A stretch of 64,000 bases of DNA from Halorussus salilacus (GTDB lineage: Archaea; Halobacteriota; Halobacteria; Halobacteriales; Haladaptataceae), in contig NZ_CP099994.1 in the NCBI RefSeq assembly GCF_024138125.1, forward strand, positions 248,001 to 312,000, in the 5' to 3' direction. The first letter of the stretch is position 1, and each line of letters opens with the position of its first letter. Positions 8,082 to 17,021 of the stretch are shown here, in pieces. Under the pieces are notes generated by a model, which saw only the letters and a list, made by a program, of their open reading frames with translations, was not told the DNA's origin and made no database searches. Position numbers and translations under genes: made by a program.

Positions 8082-8128
8082 CGTAAACGTTTACGGCAAT
8101 CCCGCCCGCTCGACGCTTCGTCGAGCGG
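8082..8128. promoter_or_regulatory. Paired palindromes upstream of tryptophanase
   Basis: A perfect 14-bp palindrome, CGTAAACGTTTACG (8082-8095), is AT-rich in a GC-rich region and looks like a dimeric repressor or activator site. It is followed by a 10-bp stem with a 3-nt loop at 8106-8128. Both lie between the leftward membrane protein gene and the start of tryptophanase, 145-190 bp upstream of the tryptophanase start. The rest of this 288-bp gap shows no gene. Confidence 0.5.
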
Positions 8129-8225
8129 CGCGACCCTCGACCGTAACGTCTCCTTCGCGTTCGAGGGCCACGACGTGACCGCGTACCCGACTCCTGATAG
8201 CCGTCGAACCCGCCGACGGCCGAGT

Positions 8226-9566
8226 CTACTCGCCGGTCCCGACGACCCGCGCCAGCGAATCGCCCAGCAGGTACAGCGGCAGGGCGGCGAGCAGGCCCAG
8301 AGCGACCAGTACCGACGCGATGATCGTCACTAGGCCGCCAGCCACGGGCTCGCTCGCGAACGAGACCGACAGGACCGCCACCGCGACGACCGCGAGCGCG
8401 GCCACCGAAAGCGCGCCCACTTCGGCGCGTCGGTCGCCCAGACCGACCGCGTACCCCAGCGGGAACGTCGCGGCGAGGGGAACGCCGAGCCAGAGGCCGC
8501 CCGACGCGCCCCACGTCAGGGAGGGAAGCCGGGGAGACGCGACCAGCACGCCCGCGAGCGCGACCACGCCGACGGCGGGCGCGAGGAGCGACCACCACGG
8601 GACCCGGGTGCGTGTCCGGCAGACCCACAGCGACAGGCCCCCCGCCAGCGCGTAGACCACACCCGCCGCCGACAGCGCCGGGACCGTCCCGCTGACCAGC
8701 GGGACGGCCCCGGCGTAGACGGGGTGGGCGACCCCGAGCGCGCCGACGGCGAGGACCGCCCCGCTCGCGAGGGTCGCGTCTCGCCGTCGAATCCACCAGA
8801 CCCGGCGCGCTCGGCGGAACCCGGCGAGGCCGACGACGACCGCGAGCGCCGCTGGGGCCAGCACCGCGAGGTTGTCCAGCACGACCGGCAGAGCGCGCTC
8901 GGCGAACGCGACCCGGACCGCCGCGGTCGCGAGGAGTCCGTCGTCCGGCGCGAACGCGACGTAGGTGTCGTCGACGTGGTCGCTCCCGTACCCCTCGCCG
9001 TCGGGGACCAGCGTCACGCGCCCGTCGCCGACCCGGCCCATCGCGGGGTCGTTGACCACGACGTGCCCGTCCGGGCCGACCACCGCGAACCGGTCGGCGT
9101 CGAGGACGTAGCTCTCGCGGCCGCCGTGGGTGTGGAGGTAGTCCACGACTAGGGCGTCGCCCCGGACTCGCTCGGCGAACGACTCGTGTTCGAACGCGAC
9201 GACGACCGTCCCGTCGTCGACCCGGGACGACACGTCGGAGACGCCGTCGTGAGGGTTGCCGTGTTCGAGCGCTCCGGCGACCACTTCGTCGAGCAGTCCG
9301 GGGTCCTCCCGGAACCGGTCGGCGGCCGACTCGTTCGCGAGGCGGTTCCGGACGGTCCAGCGCGCGGTGGCGTCCTCGCCGACGGCCACCTCGACCGTGC
9401 TCTGGGCGACCATCGCGTCGACCCCGCGTTCGTCGCCCGACCGCTCGAAGTCAGCGCCGCAGACCGAACAGAGCGGTTCCGGCGGCGAACTCGCCGGGAC
9501 CGCGGCGGTGGCGAGCGCCACCGCCGCGAGGAGGGTCAGGACCGCGAGGAGGGCAGTGCGATTCAT
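8226..9566 (-). CDS. Haloarchaeal multi-pass membrane protein with signal peptide
   Basis: A 446-residue protein not assigned to a named family. It begins with a signal peptide ('MNRTALLAVLTLLAAVALA') and an outer region of about 190 residues holding a 'CSVCGADF' cysteine pair close to the mature N-terminus and an incomplete-protease-like acidic domain. At least six membrane helices follow from about residue 215, with 'RRARRVWWIRRR' as a positively charged cytoplasmic loop. The cysteine pair could bind metal or form a disulfide. It is followed 288 bp later by tryptophanase on the same strand, so co-transcription is possible but unsupported. Confidence 0.72.
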   Translation of the reverse strand: MNRTALLAVLTLLAAVALATAAVPASSPPEPLCSVCGADFERSGDERGVDAMVAQSTVEVAVGEDATARWTVRNRLANESAADRFREDPGLLDEVVAGALEHGNPHDGVSDVSSRVDDGTVVVAFEHESFAERVRGDALVVDYLHTHGGRESYVLDADRFAVVGPDGHVVVNDPAMGRVGDGRVTLVPDGEGYGSDHVDDTYVAFAPDDGLLATAAVRVAFAERALPVVLDNLAVLAPAALAVVVGLAGFRRARRVWWIRRRDATLASGAVLAVGALGVAHPVYAGAVPLVSGTVPALSAAGVVYALAGGLSLWVCRTRTRVPWWSLLAPAVGVVALAGVLVASPRLPSLTWGASGGLWLGVPLAATFPLGYAVGLGDRRAEVGALSVAALAVVAVAVLSVSFASEPVAGGLVTIIASVLVALGLLAALPLYLLGDSLARVVGTGE

Positions 9567-9873
9567 GTCAAATCGCTCGGAGGCCTCCCGTAAGTGCTTT
9601 CTGTCGGTTCGGTCGCCCGTCTCGGCGTTCGCTCCTGTCGCCGACGTTCCGGACCACGTCCGGCGAGACCGAGAGAGGCGGCGCGCTCGCGGGGCTCCGG
9701 CCCGCGAGCGCGCCGGGACTCTCCGGGACGATGATCCTCGGAGTCCGTCTGAGACGACGGTCCTCGGAGTCCGGCGTTCGTCCGACGTTCTCCCCGGGGT
9801 CTCGACTCCCCCCGACTCCCCCGTGCTTGCCGGTCCCGCGACACTCATTACCTCGGCTTCCGTCCTGTCTCGC
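9567..9873. other. Divergent intergenic region with inverted repeat
   Basis: The region separates a leftward gene (start 9566) from a rightward one (start 9874). It holds a 15-bp perfect stem with a 7-nt loop at 9679-9715 and two copies of a CCTCGGAGTCCG block near 9735 and 9762. A weak TATA-like ACTCATTACC lies about 27 nt before 9874. No gene is seen. Because both neighbours point away, the hairpin is not a terminator of either. Confidence 0.6.
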
Positions 9874-11130
9874 ATGCACGTCGACACCGAGCGACTCCGC
9901 GCCGACATCGAGGCCAACGCCGAGTTCGGCGCGATAGAGGCGGCGGAGGGCCGAGGCCGGACCGTCCTCACGGGCACCGACGCCAACCGCGAAGCTCGCG
10001 AGCACTTCGTCGAGCGACTGGAGGACGCCGGACTCGACGTGCGAATCGACGCCGTGGGGAACGTCGCTGGGCGGTGGACCCCCGACAGCGCCGACCCCGA
10101 CGCCGACCCCGTGGCCGCGGGTAGCCACCTCGACTCGGTGCCGGAGGGCGGCATCTTCGACGGTCCGCTCGGGGTCTACTCGGCGCTCGAAGCCGTCCGG
10201 GCGATGCAGGATGCAGACCTCGACCCCGCCCGCCCGGTCGAGGTCGTCTCGTTCACCGAGGAGGAGGGCCAGCAGTTCGCCGGGGGGCTCCTGGGGTCGT
10301 CGGTCGCTGTCGGCGACCGCAGCGTCGAGGAGGCGCTCGCGCTGACGAACGACGAGGGAACCACCCTCGAATCCGCGCTCGAATCGATGGGGTTCCGGGG
10401 CGAGGGCCGCCTCGACGCGAGCGCGTGGGACGCGTGGCTCGAACTCCACGTCGAGCAGAGCGAGCGACTGGAGGACGCCGGGGTCCCGGTGGGCGTGGTC
10501 ACCGCCATCACGGGCATCACCCACTGCGACGCCACCATCCGCGGGGAGGCCGACCACGCCGGAGCGACCCCGATGGGCGACCGGACCGACGCGCTGGCGG
10601 CCGCCAGCGAGTTCGTCCTCGACATCGAACGCGCGGCGAACGAGGTTGTCGCGGCGGTCAGCGACACCGCGGTCGGGACCGTCGGAAAGCTGGACGTGTC
10701 CCCGAACGCGACCAACGTCGTGCCCGGTAGAGTCGAGTTGGGCGTCGATATCCGGGACGTCGAGTACGAGTCGATGGACGAGATCGTCGGGCGCGCTCGG
10801 CGGAGCCTCGCGCGCCTCGAACGCGAGCGCGGGGTCGAGACCGAGTTCGACCGGCCCTTCGACCTCGAACCATCGCCGATGAGCGACCGAGTCCGGAACG
10901 CGGCCCACGACGCGGGCGAGGCCGCCGGAATCGCGACGATGGACCTCCACTCCGGGGCGGCCCACGACACCCAGCGCATCGCGGGCGTGACCGACGCGGG
11001 CCTGCTTTTTGCGCCCTCGCGGGACGGCATCTCGCACAATCCCCGGGAGTGGACCGACTGGGACGACTGCGCCGACGCGACGCGGGTGCTGGCGGGGGCG
11101 CTGGCGGAACTGGCGGGTGGCGACGACTGA
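9874..11130 (+). CDS. M20-family N-carbamoyl amino acid / allantoate-type amidohydrolase
   Basis: A 418-residue binuclear metallo-amidohydrolase of the AmaB/HyuC/AllC group, which cuts C-N bonds of carbamoyl or ureido compounds. Metal ligands are visible in family order: H85 ('AGSHLDS'), D96 ('FDGPLG'), E129-E131 ('TEEEGQ'), H192 ('ELHVEQ') and H388 ('SHNPREW'). The central dimerisation or lid domain runs from about 212 to 325 with 'DHAGATPMGDR'. The start at 9874 gives a canonical N-terminus. The true substrate (allantoate, N-carbamoyl amino acid or N-acyl compound) cannot be told apart by sequence. The O-methyltransferase follows 57 bp downstream. Confidence 0.87.
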   Translation: MHVDTERLRADIEANAEFGAIEAAEGRGRTVLTGTDANREAREHFVERLEDAGLDVRIDAVGNVAGRWTPDSADPDADPVAAGSHLDSVPEGGIFDGPLGVYSALEAVRAMQDADLDPARPVEVVSFTEEEGQQFAGGLLGSSVAVGDRSVEEALALTNDEGTTLESALESMGFRGEGRLDASAWDAWLELHVEQSERLEDAGVPVGVVTAITGITHCDATIRGEADHAGATPMGDRTDALAAASEFVLDIERAANEVVAAVSDTAVGTVGKLDVSPNATNVVPGRVELGVDIRDVEYESMDEIVGRARRSLARLERERGVETEFDRPFDLEPSPMSDRVRNAAHDAGEAAGIATMDLHSGAAHDTQRIAGVTDAGLLFAPSRDGISHNPREWTDWDDCADATRVLAGALAELAGGDD

Positions 11131-11187
11131 TTCGTCCGTCGAGGTTCCGGACCAACAATTAACTCTCCGACCCACGAGAACTCGACC

Positions 11188-11853
11188 GTGACCGAGATAC
11201 TGCCCGACGAGACCGAACGGTTCGTCCGCGCGATGGTGACCGAGACCGACGAGACGCTCGCGGAGATGGAGGCCCACGGCGAGGAGATCGGGTTTCCAAC
11301 CGTGGGCCCCGAGGTCGGCGCGTTCCTGCGACTCGCCGCCCGGATGGTCGACGCCAGCAGAATCTTCGAGTTCGGGTCGGGCTTTGGCTACTCGGCCTAC
11401 TGGTTCGCCGAGGCCCTGCCCGAGGACGGCGAAATCGTCCTGACCGAACACGACCCCGACGAACTCGAACGCGCGCGCGAGTTCCTCGCCCGCGGGGGCT
11501 ACGCCGACCGCGCGACCTTCGAGGACGGCGACGCCCTCGAAACGATAGCGCGCTACGACGGCCCCTTCGACGTGGTGCTAGTCGACTGCCACAAGCGCGG
11601 CTACCCCGACGCCCTCGACGCGGTGGCCGAGAAGGTGGCCGACGGCGGCGTGATAATCGCCGACAACGCGATGGAGAGCGGCATTCAGGACTTCGAGACG
11701 ATTCTGGAGATACTGGAAGGCGGCGACCCCGAAGGGGCCGACGAGGATACCCGAGGTATCGCGGAGTACCTGCTGGCGGTCCGGGACGACGAGGCGTTCG
11801 ACACCGCGGCGATTCCGCTGGGAGAGGGCATCGCGGTGAGCTACAGGCGGTAG
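11188..11853 (+). CDS. Class I SAM-dependent O-methyltransferase
   Basis: A 221-residue enzyme of the catechol/caffeoyl-CoA O-methyltransferase fold. The SAM-binding motif I is 'FEFGSGFGYSAYWFA' (about 59-73), the acidic ribose-binding residue is in 'VLTEHDPDEL', and the metal-site motif is 'VLVDCHKRGYPD' followed by 'IIADNAM'. It starts with GTG at 11188. The bacterial tRNA U34 methyltransferase TrmR and small-molecule methyltransferases share this fold, so the substrate is open. It may be co-transcribed with the amidohydrolase 57 bp upstream. Confidence 0.82.
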   Translation: MTEILPDETERFVRAMVTETDETLAEMEAHGEEIGFPTVGPEVGAFLRLAARMVDASRIFEFGSGFGYSAYWFAEALPEDGEIVLTEHDPDELERAREFLARGGYADRATFEDGDALETIARYDGPFDVVLVDCHKRGYPDALDAVAEKVADGGVIIADNAMESGIQDFETILEILEGGDPEGADEDTRGIAEYLLAVRDDEAFDTAAIPLGEGIAVSYRR

Positions 11854-11883
11854 GAGACCCCGCTCGTCCACCAGAGGGTTGGA

Positions 11884-11936
11884 GACCGCGCTCGCCCGCG
11901 GCGAACCCGCCGGGTTCGCCGCGGGCGAGCGCGGTC
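11884..11936. terminator. 25-bp perfect stem-loop between convergent genes
   Basis: Twenty-five consecutive pairs (11884-11908 with 11912-11936) close a 3-nt loop. It lies between the ends of a rightward and a leftward gene, so it can serve both as a 3'-end structure. Confidence 0.75.
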
Positions 11937-11952
11937 GAACACCTGCACCCCC

Positions 11953-12000
11953 GATTCGCCCCGATAGCTCACTCGGGGGATTCGCCCCGATAGCTCACTC
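11953..12000. repeat. 22-bp direct repeat overlapping a gene end
   Basis: GATTCGCCCCGATAGCTCAC continues for two more bases at 11953-11974 and recurs exactly at 11979-12000. The second copy covers the stop codon (11995-11997) of the leftward CBS gene. It looks like a local duplication of the gene's 3' end. Confidence 0.9.
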
Positions 12001-13341
12001 CGACGCCTCGCTCTCGGGGGTCCCCTCCCGGACGACCACCGCCGAGACCCGCGCGCCATCGACCGCCGCGACCTCCAGGGTGTAGCCGTCGGCCTCGACC
12101 CGGTCGCCGACCTCGGGGGCGCGCCCGAGTCGGTCGAGCACGAGCCCGCCGATTGTGCCGAAGTCCTCGACCTCGAACTCGGCGTCGAGCTCGGCGTTGA
12201 CATCGGAGACGGCGACGCCGCCGTCGACCGCGTAGGAGCCGTCACCGCGCGGCTCGATTGAGGGCTCGCGCGCGTCGGTGTCGAACTGGTCGCGGAGGTC
12301 GCCGACCACCTGCTCGACCAGGTCCTCTATCGTCACGATACCCTCGAACGACCCCCACTCGTCGATGACCGCGGCCATCTGGCTGTGTTCGGTCTGGAAC
12401 TCCCTCAGGAGGTCGTCGACGGCACCCGTCTCGGGGACCACCGGCAGTTCGCGCGCGAGGTCCCCGGCCGAGACGGCGGCCTCCTCGGCGTCCGAGTCGG
12501 TCGACTCGCCCACTCGAAGCACGTCCTTCACGTCGAGGTAGCCGACCACGTCGGTGCCGTCATCCGCGTCCACGACCGGGTATCGGGTGTGGCCCGACTC
12601 GATTATCAGCGTCCGGAGTTCGGGCAGGGGGAGGTCGGCGGGGACGCTCACCACGTCGGGACGCGGGACCATGACCTCGCGGACCGAGACGTCGTCGAGT
12701 TCGAAGACGGCCTCTATCATCTCGACCTCCGCCTTGTCAACGTGGCCCTCCCGACCCGACCGCGACAGCACCATGAGTATCTCCTCCTCTTCGAGGGTCT
12801 CGTCGGTCTCGGATGCGGGCGGAACCCCGAGCAACCGCGTGAAGGCGTTTGCGGTGCCGTTGAACACGATCAGGCCGGGGTAGAACACGTAGTAGAAGAA
12901 CTTCATCGCGGGCGAGACCAGCACCGCGATGCGCTCGGCCTGCGCGATGGCGATGGTCTTGGGCGCGAGTTCGCCGAACACGACGTGGAGGAACGTGATG
13001 AACCCGAAGCCGACCGCGAACGCGACGAGGTGGACGAGGCTCTCGGGGAGCACCGACCCTAGGAACGGCTCGATGAGCGCCGCCACCGCGGGCTCGCCGA
13101 CCCACCCCAGCCCCAGCGAGGCGATGGTGATTCCGAGCTGGGTGACCGCGAGGTAGTTGTCGAGGTTGTCGACCGCCTCCTGTAGCGTCTCGGCACCGGT
13201 CCGGCCCTCGTCGACCATCTGCTCGACGCTGGTCGAGCGGACCCGGACGTAGGCGAACTCCGAGGCGACGAAGAAACCGTTGAGGAACACGAGGAAGAAC
13301 GCGAGCAAGAGTCGCCCGAGCGAGACCGCGACGTCTACCAT
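11995..13341 (-). CDS. CNNM/CorC-type membrane protein with CBS pair
   Basis: A 448-residue DUF21-CBS-CorC_HlyC protein ('hemolysin-related'; homologues are implicated in Mg2+/Co2+ transport). Residues 1-180 hold the DUF21 transmembrane domain, with the family's 'GFFVASEFAYVRVR', 'YLAVTQLGITIASLGLGW' and 'VVFGELAPKTIAI' segments. Two CBS motifs follow (about 210-335, 'VREVMVPRPDVVSV' and 'GHTRYPVVD', then 'FEGIVTIEDLVEQVVGD'). The C-terminal domain covers 355-440. The start at 13341 is the first ATG before the membrane helix. It runs convergently with the methyltransferase and divergently from the histidine kinase. Confidence 0.9.
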   Translation of the reverse strand: MVDVAVSLGRLLLAFFLVFLNGFFVASEFAYVRVRSTSVEQMVDEGRTGAETLQEAVDNLDNYLAVTQLGITIASLGLGWVGEPAVAALIEPFLGSVLPESLVHLVAFAVGFGFITFLHVVFGELAPKTIAIAQAERIAVLVSPAMKFFYYVFYPGLIVFNGTANAFTRLLGVPPASETDETLEEEEILMVLSRSGREGHVDKAEVEMIEAVFELDDVSVREVMVPRPDVVSVPADLPLPELRTLIIESGHTRYPVVDADDGTDVVGYLDVKDVLRVGESTDSDAEEAAVSAGDLARELPVVPETGAVDDLLREFQTEHSQMAAVIDEWGSFEGIVTIEDLVEQVVGDLRDQFDTDAREPSIEPRGDGSYAVDGGVAVSDVNAELDAEFEVEDFGTIGGLVLDRLGRAPEVGDRVEADGYTLEVAAVDGARVSAVVVREGTPESEASE

Positions 13342-13516
13342 TCGGCTCTCTCCTTCGGTCTCGGTTGCGCTTCGGACGGCCGGTGCGAGGTCTGGGTCAT
13401 GGTCACACGTAGTGTCCACGCTGGGATAAATGGTGGCGGCGTTCCTCGACCGGTTGGGCGACCACGGGGCCCGAGTTCCGACTCCTCGTCGCTGGCCGAA
13501 CTCGTCCGAGAGCAAA

Positions 13517-13527
13517 CACTTAATAAC
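13517..13527 (+). promoter_or_regulatory. TATA-like box of the REC-PAS-GAF kinase
   Basis: CACTTAATAAC is centred 27 nt before the ATG at 13549, the usual archaeal TATA-to-start distance for a leaderless mRNA. It supports the chosen start. Confidence 0.6.
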
Positions 13528-13548
13528 GCAGTGGAGAATCGAACGAGC

Positions 13549-15972
13549 ATGACCGAGACGGAGTCGACGACGATTCGGGTCCTCCACATCGACGACGACC
13601 TGGAGTTCGCCGAACTCGTCGGCCTGTACCTCGAACGCGAGCGCGATGTCCTCGACGTCACCGCGGTCGATTCGGCGCGAGACGCGCTCGACTGGCTCGC
13701 GAGCGAGGAGTTCGACTGCGTCGTCAGCGACTACGAGATGCCCGTGACCGACGGTCTCGAACTCCTCGATGCGGTCCGGGAGGAGTACCCCGGCCTGCCG
13801 TTCGTCCTCTTCACGGGGAAGGGAAGCGAGGAGATCGCGAGCGAGGCCATCTCGGCGGGCGTGACCGACTACCTCCAGAAGCGGTCGGGGACCGACCAGT
13901 ACGCGGTGCTGGCCAACCGCGTGGTCAACGCCGTCGAGAGCCGACGCTCCGAGCGCGAACTCGCAGAGAGCAGGCAACGCTATCAGACCCTCGTCGAGAA
14001 GAGCGACGATGCGATATTCGTCCTTCGGGGCGTCGAGTTCGCGTTCGTCAACGACCGCCTCTCCGAACTCACGGGGTACGACCGGTCCGAACTGCAGGGG
14101 ACGAACGCCCTCGACATCGTCCACCCAGACGACCGCGAGCGGGCGTCGGACATCGCGGCCCGGCGACGCGAGGGCCGAGAGGTGCCCGACACCTACGAGG
14201 TCCGCCTCGAATCGAAGTCCGGAGCGGTCCGCCACTGCGAACTCAGCGTGGAGCCGATCACCTACGAGGGAGAGTACGCGGTGCTCGGATTCGCTCGCGA
14301 CGTTTCCGACCAGAAGACGTACGAGTCGACGCTCGAAGTCCTCCACGACGCGACCCGGGAACTGATGCGCGCCGAGACCAAGCCGGAAGTCTGCGACATC
14401 GCGGTCGAGACCGCGCGAGCCGAACTCGAACTCCCGCTGACTGGCGGTTGGCTCTACGACGAGGCGTCCGAACGGCTCGACCCCGTCGCCACGACCGACG
14501 AGAGCGAGTCGGTCGTCGGGGACCATCCCGCGTTCGAACCCGGCGAGAGCCTCGCGTGGCGCGTCTACGAGACCGGCGACCCCGCCGTCTTCGACGACGT
14601 TCGCGACGAAGAGCCGGTCCACAACCCCGATTCGGACATCCGCAGCGAAGCCATCCTGCCGCTGGGCGAACACGGGGTCCTCGTCTCGGGAGCGACGGAG
14701 GTCGGCGCGTTCGACGAGTTGGACTGCGACTTCCTCGAACTCCTCGCGACGAACACCGAGACGGCTCTGGAGCGGGCCGAGCGCGAGGCCACCCACCGAC
14801 AGCTCACGTCCGAACTCCGCGAGAGCAAGCGGAAGATCGAACAGCTCCACGGCATCGCGACTCGGATAGAGGCCTGCGAGTCGGCCCAGTCGATATACGA
14901 CCTCACGGTCGACGCCGCCGAGCGCATCCTGGAGTTCGACATCTGCATCGTGGACGTAGAGGAGGACGGTCTGCTGGAGACCAAGAGCATGTCCACCGGC
15001 ATCCTCGCCGAGGAGACCCCGACGATGTCGGTCGAGGAGGGCATCGCGGGACGGACCTACCGGACCGGCGAGTCGTTCCGCTACGACGACATCCGGGAGG
15101 TCCCCGAGGCGAAACCGCAGGCCGACTACCGGTCGATTATCAGCATCCCCATCGGGGAGTACGGCGTCTTTCAGGCGGTCGCCGACGGCGTCGGCTTCTT
15201 CGACGAGCGGGACGTGGAACTCGCCGAACTCCTGCTGTCGCACACCACCGAGGCGTTGCGGCGGGTCGAGCGCGAGCGCCAGCTCCGCGAGAGCGAGGCG
15301 AACCTCCGCCAGCAGAAAGAGCGCCTCGAAGAGTTCGCCAGCATCGTCTCCCACGACCTCCGCAACCCCCTCAACGTCGCGAAGGGCAACCTCGAATACC
15401 TCCTCGACGACCCCGCCGGGGAGGGGTCTGTCCCGCCGGATTCGGACGGTCGCGACCGCCTCGCGAAAGCCGAGTCGGCGCTCGACCGGATGGACTCCAT
15501 CGTTCAGGACGTGCTGGCGCTCGCCCGTCAGGGGCAGGTCGTCGACGACCCCGAGACGGTCCGGCTCGACGTGCAGGCCGAGCGCGCGTGGACGAACGTC
15601 GCGACGCCCGACGCGACGCTGGCGGTCGAGTCCCAGCGGCGGGTCGAGGCCGACCCGAGTCGATTACAGCAGTTGTTCGAGAACCTCTTTCGCAACTCTA
15701 TCGAGCACGGCGACTCGAACGTGACGGTCCGCGTCCTCGACCTCGACGCGACCGACCCGTCGGCGGTCGGGTTCGCCGTCGAGGACGACGGGCCGGGAAT
15801 CTCGGCGGCCGACCGCGAGGACGTCTTCGAGTCGGAGTACTCGACCGCCGAGGACGGGACCGGATTCGGCCTCGCCATCGTCGACCGAATCGCGGCGGCC
15901 CACGGCTGGAGCGTCTCGGTCGCCGAGGGCCGGGACGGCGGTGCCCGGTTCGAGGTCCGAACCGGGGAGTGA
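13549..15972 (+). CDS. Receiver-PAS-GAF-GAF histidine kinase
   Basis: An 807-residue cytoplasmic hybrid kinase with no membrane helix. Receiver domain 1-125: acidic cluster D15-D17, phospho-acceptor D61 in 'CVVSDYEMPVTDG', T89 and K111 ('DYLQK'). PAS domain about 145-250 ('YQTLVEKSDDAIFVL'). Two GAF domains about 265-430 and 455-600. HisKA with H602 in 'SIVSHDLRNPLN', then a HATPase domain with N-box 'LFRNSIEHG' and G-boxes 'EDDGPGIS' and 'GTGFGLAIV'. The N-terminal receiver suggests it takes phosphate from another kinase or acts in a relay. No separate output regulator is adjacent. The signal is unknown; the GAF pair may bind a small ligand or sense redox. Confidence 0.92.
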   Translation: MTETESTTIRVLHIDDDLEFAELVGLYLERERDVLDVTAVDSARDALDWLASEEFDCVVSDYEMPVTDGLELLDAVREEYPGLPFVLFTGKGSEEIASEAISAGVTDYLQKRSGTDQYAVLANRVVNAVESRRSERELAESRQRYQTLVEKSDDAIFVLRGVEFAFVNDRLSELTGYDRSELQGTNALDIVHPDDRERASDIAARRREGREVPDTYEVRLESKSGAVRHCELSVEPITYEGEYAVLGFARDVSDQKTYESTLEVLHDATRELMRAETKPEVCDIAVETARAELELPLTGGWLYDEASERLDPVATTDESESVVGDHPAFEPGESLAWRVYETGDPAVFDDVRDEEPVHNPDSDIRSEAILPLGEHGVLVSGATEVGAFDELDCDFLELLATNTETALERAEREATHRQLTSELRESKRKIEQLHGIATRIEACESAQSIYDLTVDAAERILEFDICIVDVEEDGLLETKSMSTGILAEETPTMSVEEGIAGRTYRTGESFRYDDIREVPEAKPQADYRSIISIPIGEYGVFQAVADGVGFFDERDVELAELLLSHTTEALRRVERERQLRESEANLRQQKERLEEFASIVSHDLRNPLNVAKGNLEYLLDDPAGEGSVPPDSDGRDRLAKAESALDRMDSIVQDVLALARQGQVVDDPETVRLDVQAERAWTNVATPDATLAVESQRRVEADPSRLQQLFENLFRNSIEHGDSNVTVRVLDLDATDPSAVGFAVEDDGPGISAADREDVFESEYSTAEDGTGFGLAIVDRIAAAHGWSVSVAEGRDGGARFEVRTGE

Positions 15973-16041
15973 CTCGATAGGGCGCGTGTCGCCGGGAAGT
16001 CGCTCGCGACCTCTCGGCCCGCGCTCGGCGGTGGCCGTCGG

Positions 16042-16836
16042 CTACCGCCGACTGCCGGGCTGTGGGTCGACGTGGGGCTTCGCCATCAGGTCCCGGAACT
16101 CCCGGCCGTCTATCCACTCCAACAGCCGGACCAGCTGGTCGGTCGCGGCCTCGAACAGTCGCTCGCCCTTCTCGGGCGTGGCGTCGGTCTGGTCGCCCAG
16201 CACCCCGTTTTCGGTGTTGTCGATGGAGTCGTAGAAATTCCGCGCGCCGTGGACGTAGGCGTCGTCGTCGGGCCAGTCGGACGCGCCGCCGTCGCGGGCG
16301 TCCTCCAACTTCTCCTCGCGCACGAGGTCGGGGTCGATGTGCATCATCATCGCGGTCTCCTTCGGCCCGCCGTGGGGGCCGTTGACCGCGAACAGGTCGT
16401 CCACGAGTTCGGGGATGGACTCGTCCCACATCCACTCGACCGCGTAGGCCACCTCGTCCTCGCGCAGTCGGCGGCCGACCTCGCGGAGGTGGGTCTGATT
16501 GCCGCCGTGGGCGTTGACGAAGACGATGCGGTCGATGCCGTGGTACGCGAGATTGCGCGAGAAGCTCTCGACGTAGTCGCGGAACTCCGGCGGGTCGGCC
16601 CACATCGTGCCGTGGAACTGCTTGTGGTGGACGCTGACCCCGACGTTCACGGTGGGGGTACAGAGGTAGCCCGCCCGAGAGGCGGCCGCCCGCGCCAGCG
16701 ACTCGGCGATGCGGTGGTCGGTCGACAGCGGCAGGTGGGGGCCGTGCTGTTCGGTCGACCCGAGGGGGACGACCGCCAGCGACTCCTCGGCGACGTAGTC
16801 GCCCAACTCCGGCCACGTCCTGTCGGCGAGATACAT
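16042..16836 (-). CDS. Creatininase-family amidohydrolase (ArfB-like)
   Basis: A 264-residue metal-dependent amidohydrolase. The 'PLGSTEQHGPHLPLSTDH' motif carries E, H and D metal ligands, 'VNAHGGN' is the second family motif, and 'GGPKETAMMM' provides another acidic ligand. In archaea members include the formamide hydrolase ArfB of riboflavin/F420 synthesis, which is a reasonable candidate because haloarchaea need F420; creatininase-like enzymes of other pathways are alternatives. Length is typical. The 3' end lies 69 bp from the end of the kinase gene, which converges on it. Confidence 0.8.
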   Translation of the reverse strand: MYLADRTWPELGDYVAEESLAVVPLGSTEQHGPHLPLSTDHRIAESLARAAASRAGYLCTPTVNVGVSVHHKQFHGTMWADPPEFRDYVESFSRNLAYHGIDRIVFVNAHGGNQTHLREVGRRLREDEVAYAVEWMWDESIPELVDDLFAVNGPHGGPKETAMMMHIDPDLVREEKLEDARDGGASDWPDDDAYVHGARNFYDSIDNTENGVLGDQTDATPEKGERLFEAATDQLVRLLEWIDGREFRDLMAKPHVDPQPGSRR

Positions 16837-16870
16837 ACCGGATGGCCGGACCGAACCGTGTTAATTCTTG

Positions 16871-16925
16871 CCCGCGTCGGCGGCCCGGACCGGCGCGCCG
16901 CGCCGGTCCGGGCCGCCGACGCGGG
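16871..16925. repeat. 55-bp perfect palindrome between divergent genes
   Basis: Twenty-seven consecutive pairs flank a single central base. It lies 35 bp upstream of the leftward creatininase start and about 63 bp upstream of the rightward regulator's TATA box, so it is not a terminator of either neighbour. It could be an operator or a structural DNA element. Confidence 0.85.
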
Positions 16926-16987
16926 GCGCTCGGCCGAACGCGCGGGGCGGTTACCTGACGGTAACCTGATTGCGTGGGGGTTAGCAA

Positions 16988-16998
16988 ACGTATATTCC
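16988..16998 (+). promoter_or_regulatory. TATA-like box of the small winged-helix regulator
   Basis: ACGTATATTCC, preceded by a purine-rich BRE-like stretch, is centred about 28 nt before the ATG at 17022. That spacing favours 17022 over the in-frame ATG at 17010. Confidence 0.65.
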
Positions 16999-17021
16999 GG
17001 TGGCACCTCATGCGTAGAACG

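Noticed and set aside
11995-15354. A continuous minus-strand frame of over 1100 codons reaching across the histidine kinase
   Set aside because: Only the part to 13341 is a real (CNNM/CBS) protein; the upstream extension is the antisense shadow of the GC-rich kinase gene.
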